From the NCBI GenBank assembly GCA_016210425.1, contig JACQUE010000129.1, forward strand, positions 1 to 6,909: a stretch of 6,909 bases of DNA. Direction: 5' to 3'. Source of the stretch: Chloroflexota bacterium. GTDB taxonomy: Bacteria > Chloroflexota > Dehalococcoidia > JACQUE01. The notes beneath the pieces were generated by a model. The model made no database searches. It was given only the letters and a program-made list of their open reading frames with translations, and was not told the origin of the DNA. The stretch's first letter is position 1. Every line of letters starts with the position of its first letter. Position numbers and translations under genes: made by a program. Below are positions 5,958 through 6,909 of the stretch, piece after piece.

Positions 5958-5999
5958 CTCCGTCTCTCAGGCCGTCCCTTTATTCTACACCAGCGCCGT
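5958..5999 (-). other. Short btuF-btuD intergenic gap without a permease
   Basis: Only 42 nt separate the btuF-like stop from the btuD-like start. The gap has no room for a permease and shows no clear promoter or hairpin, so the two genes are most likely on one transcript. Confidence 0.6.
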
Positions 6000-6909
6000 C
6001 TACCACTGGTACTTGAAATCCGGGAACTCCATGCCCGCGAAGTCCTTGGGGTAGAGCAGCCTGGCCAGCTCTTCGACGCCCCGCACGTTCCAGTGTGAGA
6101 GGGTGTCTATGTAGCGGAAGTTGATGGTGAAGACCTGATTGTTCTTGATGGCGGGCACCTCGCTCAGCGCCGAGTTGCCGAGGATATCCTGTTTCACTTT
6201 GGCCGCGTCTTCGTCCTGGATGATCAGCATGTCGGGCCGCATCTGGACGATAGACTCAATCCCGATCTGCTTGAAGCCTTTGAGTCCCGCCTCCGCCGCG
6301 GCATTTACGCCTCCCGCCAGGCGGATAATGCCATCGATGCTAGTGTCCGAGCCCGGCACATAACCACCGCTCATCAGGTACAGGACGTGCTTGCGCTCCG
6401 ACGTCTGCTTCTTGCCTATGATGGCCGCCACCCGGTCGAGCCGCGCCCGCACTTCCCGGACCAGCTTCTCGCCGCGTTCCTCCTCTCCATAGATGTAGGC
6501 GAGGAAGCGGATATTGTCCGCATAGGCCTCCACGGACGAGCTTATATCCGATTGCACCACCGTTAAGCCTGCCTTCGTGAGCTGTTGCACCAGCTCCGGC
6601 TTCGTGAACTCATCGGCCACGACCAGGTCGGAACCGGTTGCGATGATAGCTTCAGCCTCCCGCTTAACACGGTTCGGGATACCTTTGACGATTTCAGCGA
6701 CATTGGAGTAGTGGGAATCGGCGCTGACGGCCCCGACGGCGATTACACGCTTGGGCTCGACCAGGGCGAAGGTGATCTCGTCGTAGCCAAGCGACAGCGT
6801 CAGCAGGCGCACCGGCTTCGCCTTGACCACGACCTCGCCGTTCATCCCGATGGCCCTGCGAGGCCAGGAGTGGTTAGTGGCATCCGCTATCTTCGTGGCC
6901 CACTTTGCC
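6000..6909 (-). CDS. btuF: ABC transporter substrate-binding protein (BtuF-like, Peripla_BP_2 fold), 5' end outside the window
   Basis: Extracytoplasmic receptor that binds a metal complex, probably a corrinoid, and passes it to the permease. The visible part is 302 aa and ends in FPDFKYQW plus a TAG stop. It shows the family start block KAKPVRLLTLSLGYDEITFAL, the segment VKREAEAIIATGSDLVVAD, a long central helix around EERGEKLVREVRARLDRV, and the second-lobe motifs GGVNAAAEAG, RPDMLII and VPAIKNNQVFTI. An ATG at 6845 exists, but the frame stays open to the right edge. The extra residues include KIADATNH, matching the 'TDATG' type block expected just before the first strand in this family. 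The true start and signal peptide or lipobox therefore lie beyond 6909. No ligand-specific residue can be named. Cobalamin is inferred from the cobO-btuD context; an iron-siderophore or heme receptor is the alternative. Confidence 0.85.
   Translation of the reverse strand, partial: AKWATKIADATNHSWPRRAIGMNGEVVVKAKPVRLLTLSLGYDEITFALVEPKRVIAVGAVSADSHYSNVAEIVKGIPNRVKREAEAIIATGSDLVVADEFTKPELVQQLTKAGLTVVQSDISSSVEAYADNIRFLAYIYGEEERGEKLVREVRARLDRVAAIIGKKQTSERKHVLYLMSGGYVPGSDTSIDGIIRLAGGVNAAAEAGLKGFKQIGIESIVQMRPDMLIIQDEDAAKVKQDILGNSALSEVPAIKNNQVFTINFRYIDTLSHWNVRGVEELARLLYPKDFAGMEFPDFKYQW

Noticed and set aside
5958..5999. Cobalamin riboswitch or promoter before btuD
   Set aside because: The gap is 42 nt, far too short for a cobalamin riboswitch, and I see no B12-box-like sequence. 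If one exists, it would lead btuF outside the window.

Overview
The window is a GC-rich bacterial chromosome segment packed with metabolic genes and very little non-coding DNA. There are no mobile elements, RNA genes or CRISPR repeats. The gene set (CoA-ester enzymes, biotin carboxylase, corrinoid uptake and adenosylation) and the high GC suggest an anaerobic or facultative bacterium. A Chloroflexota (Dehalococcoidia-like) lineage is my best guess, but this is an inference from gene content and protein flavour, and nothing in the window proves the taxon.

Region 1 (1-2451, + strand) is a tight operon. It holds the tail of a probable family III (CaiB/BaiF) CoA-transferase, then an ATP-grasp SucC-like beta subunit, a SucD-like alpha subunit, and a small 2x[4Fe-4S] ferredoxin. 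Spacings are 19 nt, 10 nt and a 20-nt overlap. The two ligase subunits keep the catalytic skeleton of succinyl-CoA synthetase (ATP-grasp residues, phosphohistidine). They differ at the substrate-side loops, and several motifs look more like ATP-citrate lyase/citryl-CoA synthetase. I therefore call them an ADP-forming acyl-CoA ligase of unknown acid specificity. Why a ferredoxin is translationally coupled to it is the main open question here.

Region 2 (2452-4096, + strand) starts with a 136-nt intergenic region. It carries a plausible sigma70-type promoter with a perfect 12-bp palindrome in its spacer, followed by a stand-alone biotin carboxylase (AccC/PccA type). That gene has no biotinyl or carboxyltransferase partner nearby.

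Region 3 (4097-6909, - strand) converges on accC with no intergenic base. Reading leftwards from the right edge it holds a substrate-binding protein (BtuF-like, 5' end outside the window), an ABC ATPase (BtuD-like) with an unusual C-terminal Rossmann-like domain, and a cob(I)alamin adenosyltransferase (CobO/BtuR) that overlaps btuD by 17 nt. No permease (BtuC) lies between btuF and btuD.

A possible unifying theme, which is inference, is CoA-ester carbon flow. A biotin carboxylase could serve propionyl-CoA carboxylation. Adenosylcobalamin made by CobO would serve methylmalonyl-CoA mutase. The SucCD-like ligase and CoA-transferase would interconvert acids and CoA esters. The mutase and the carboxyltransferase are not in this window.
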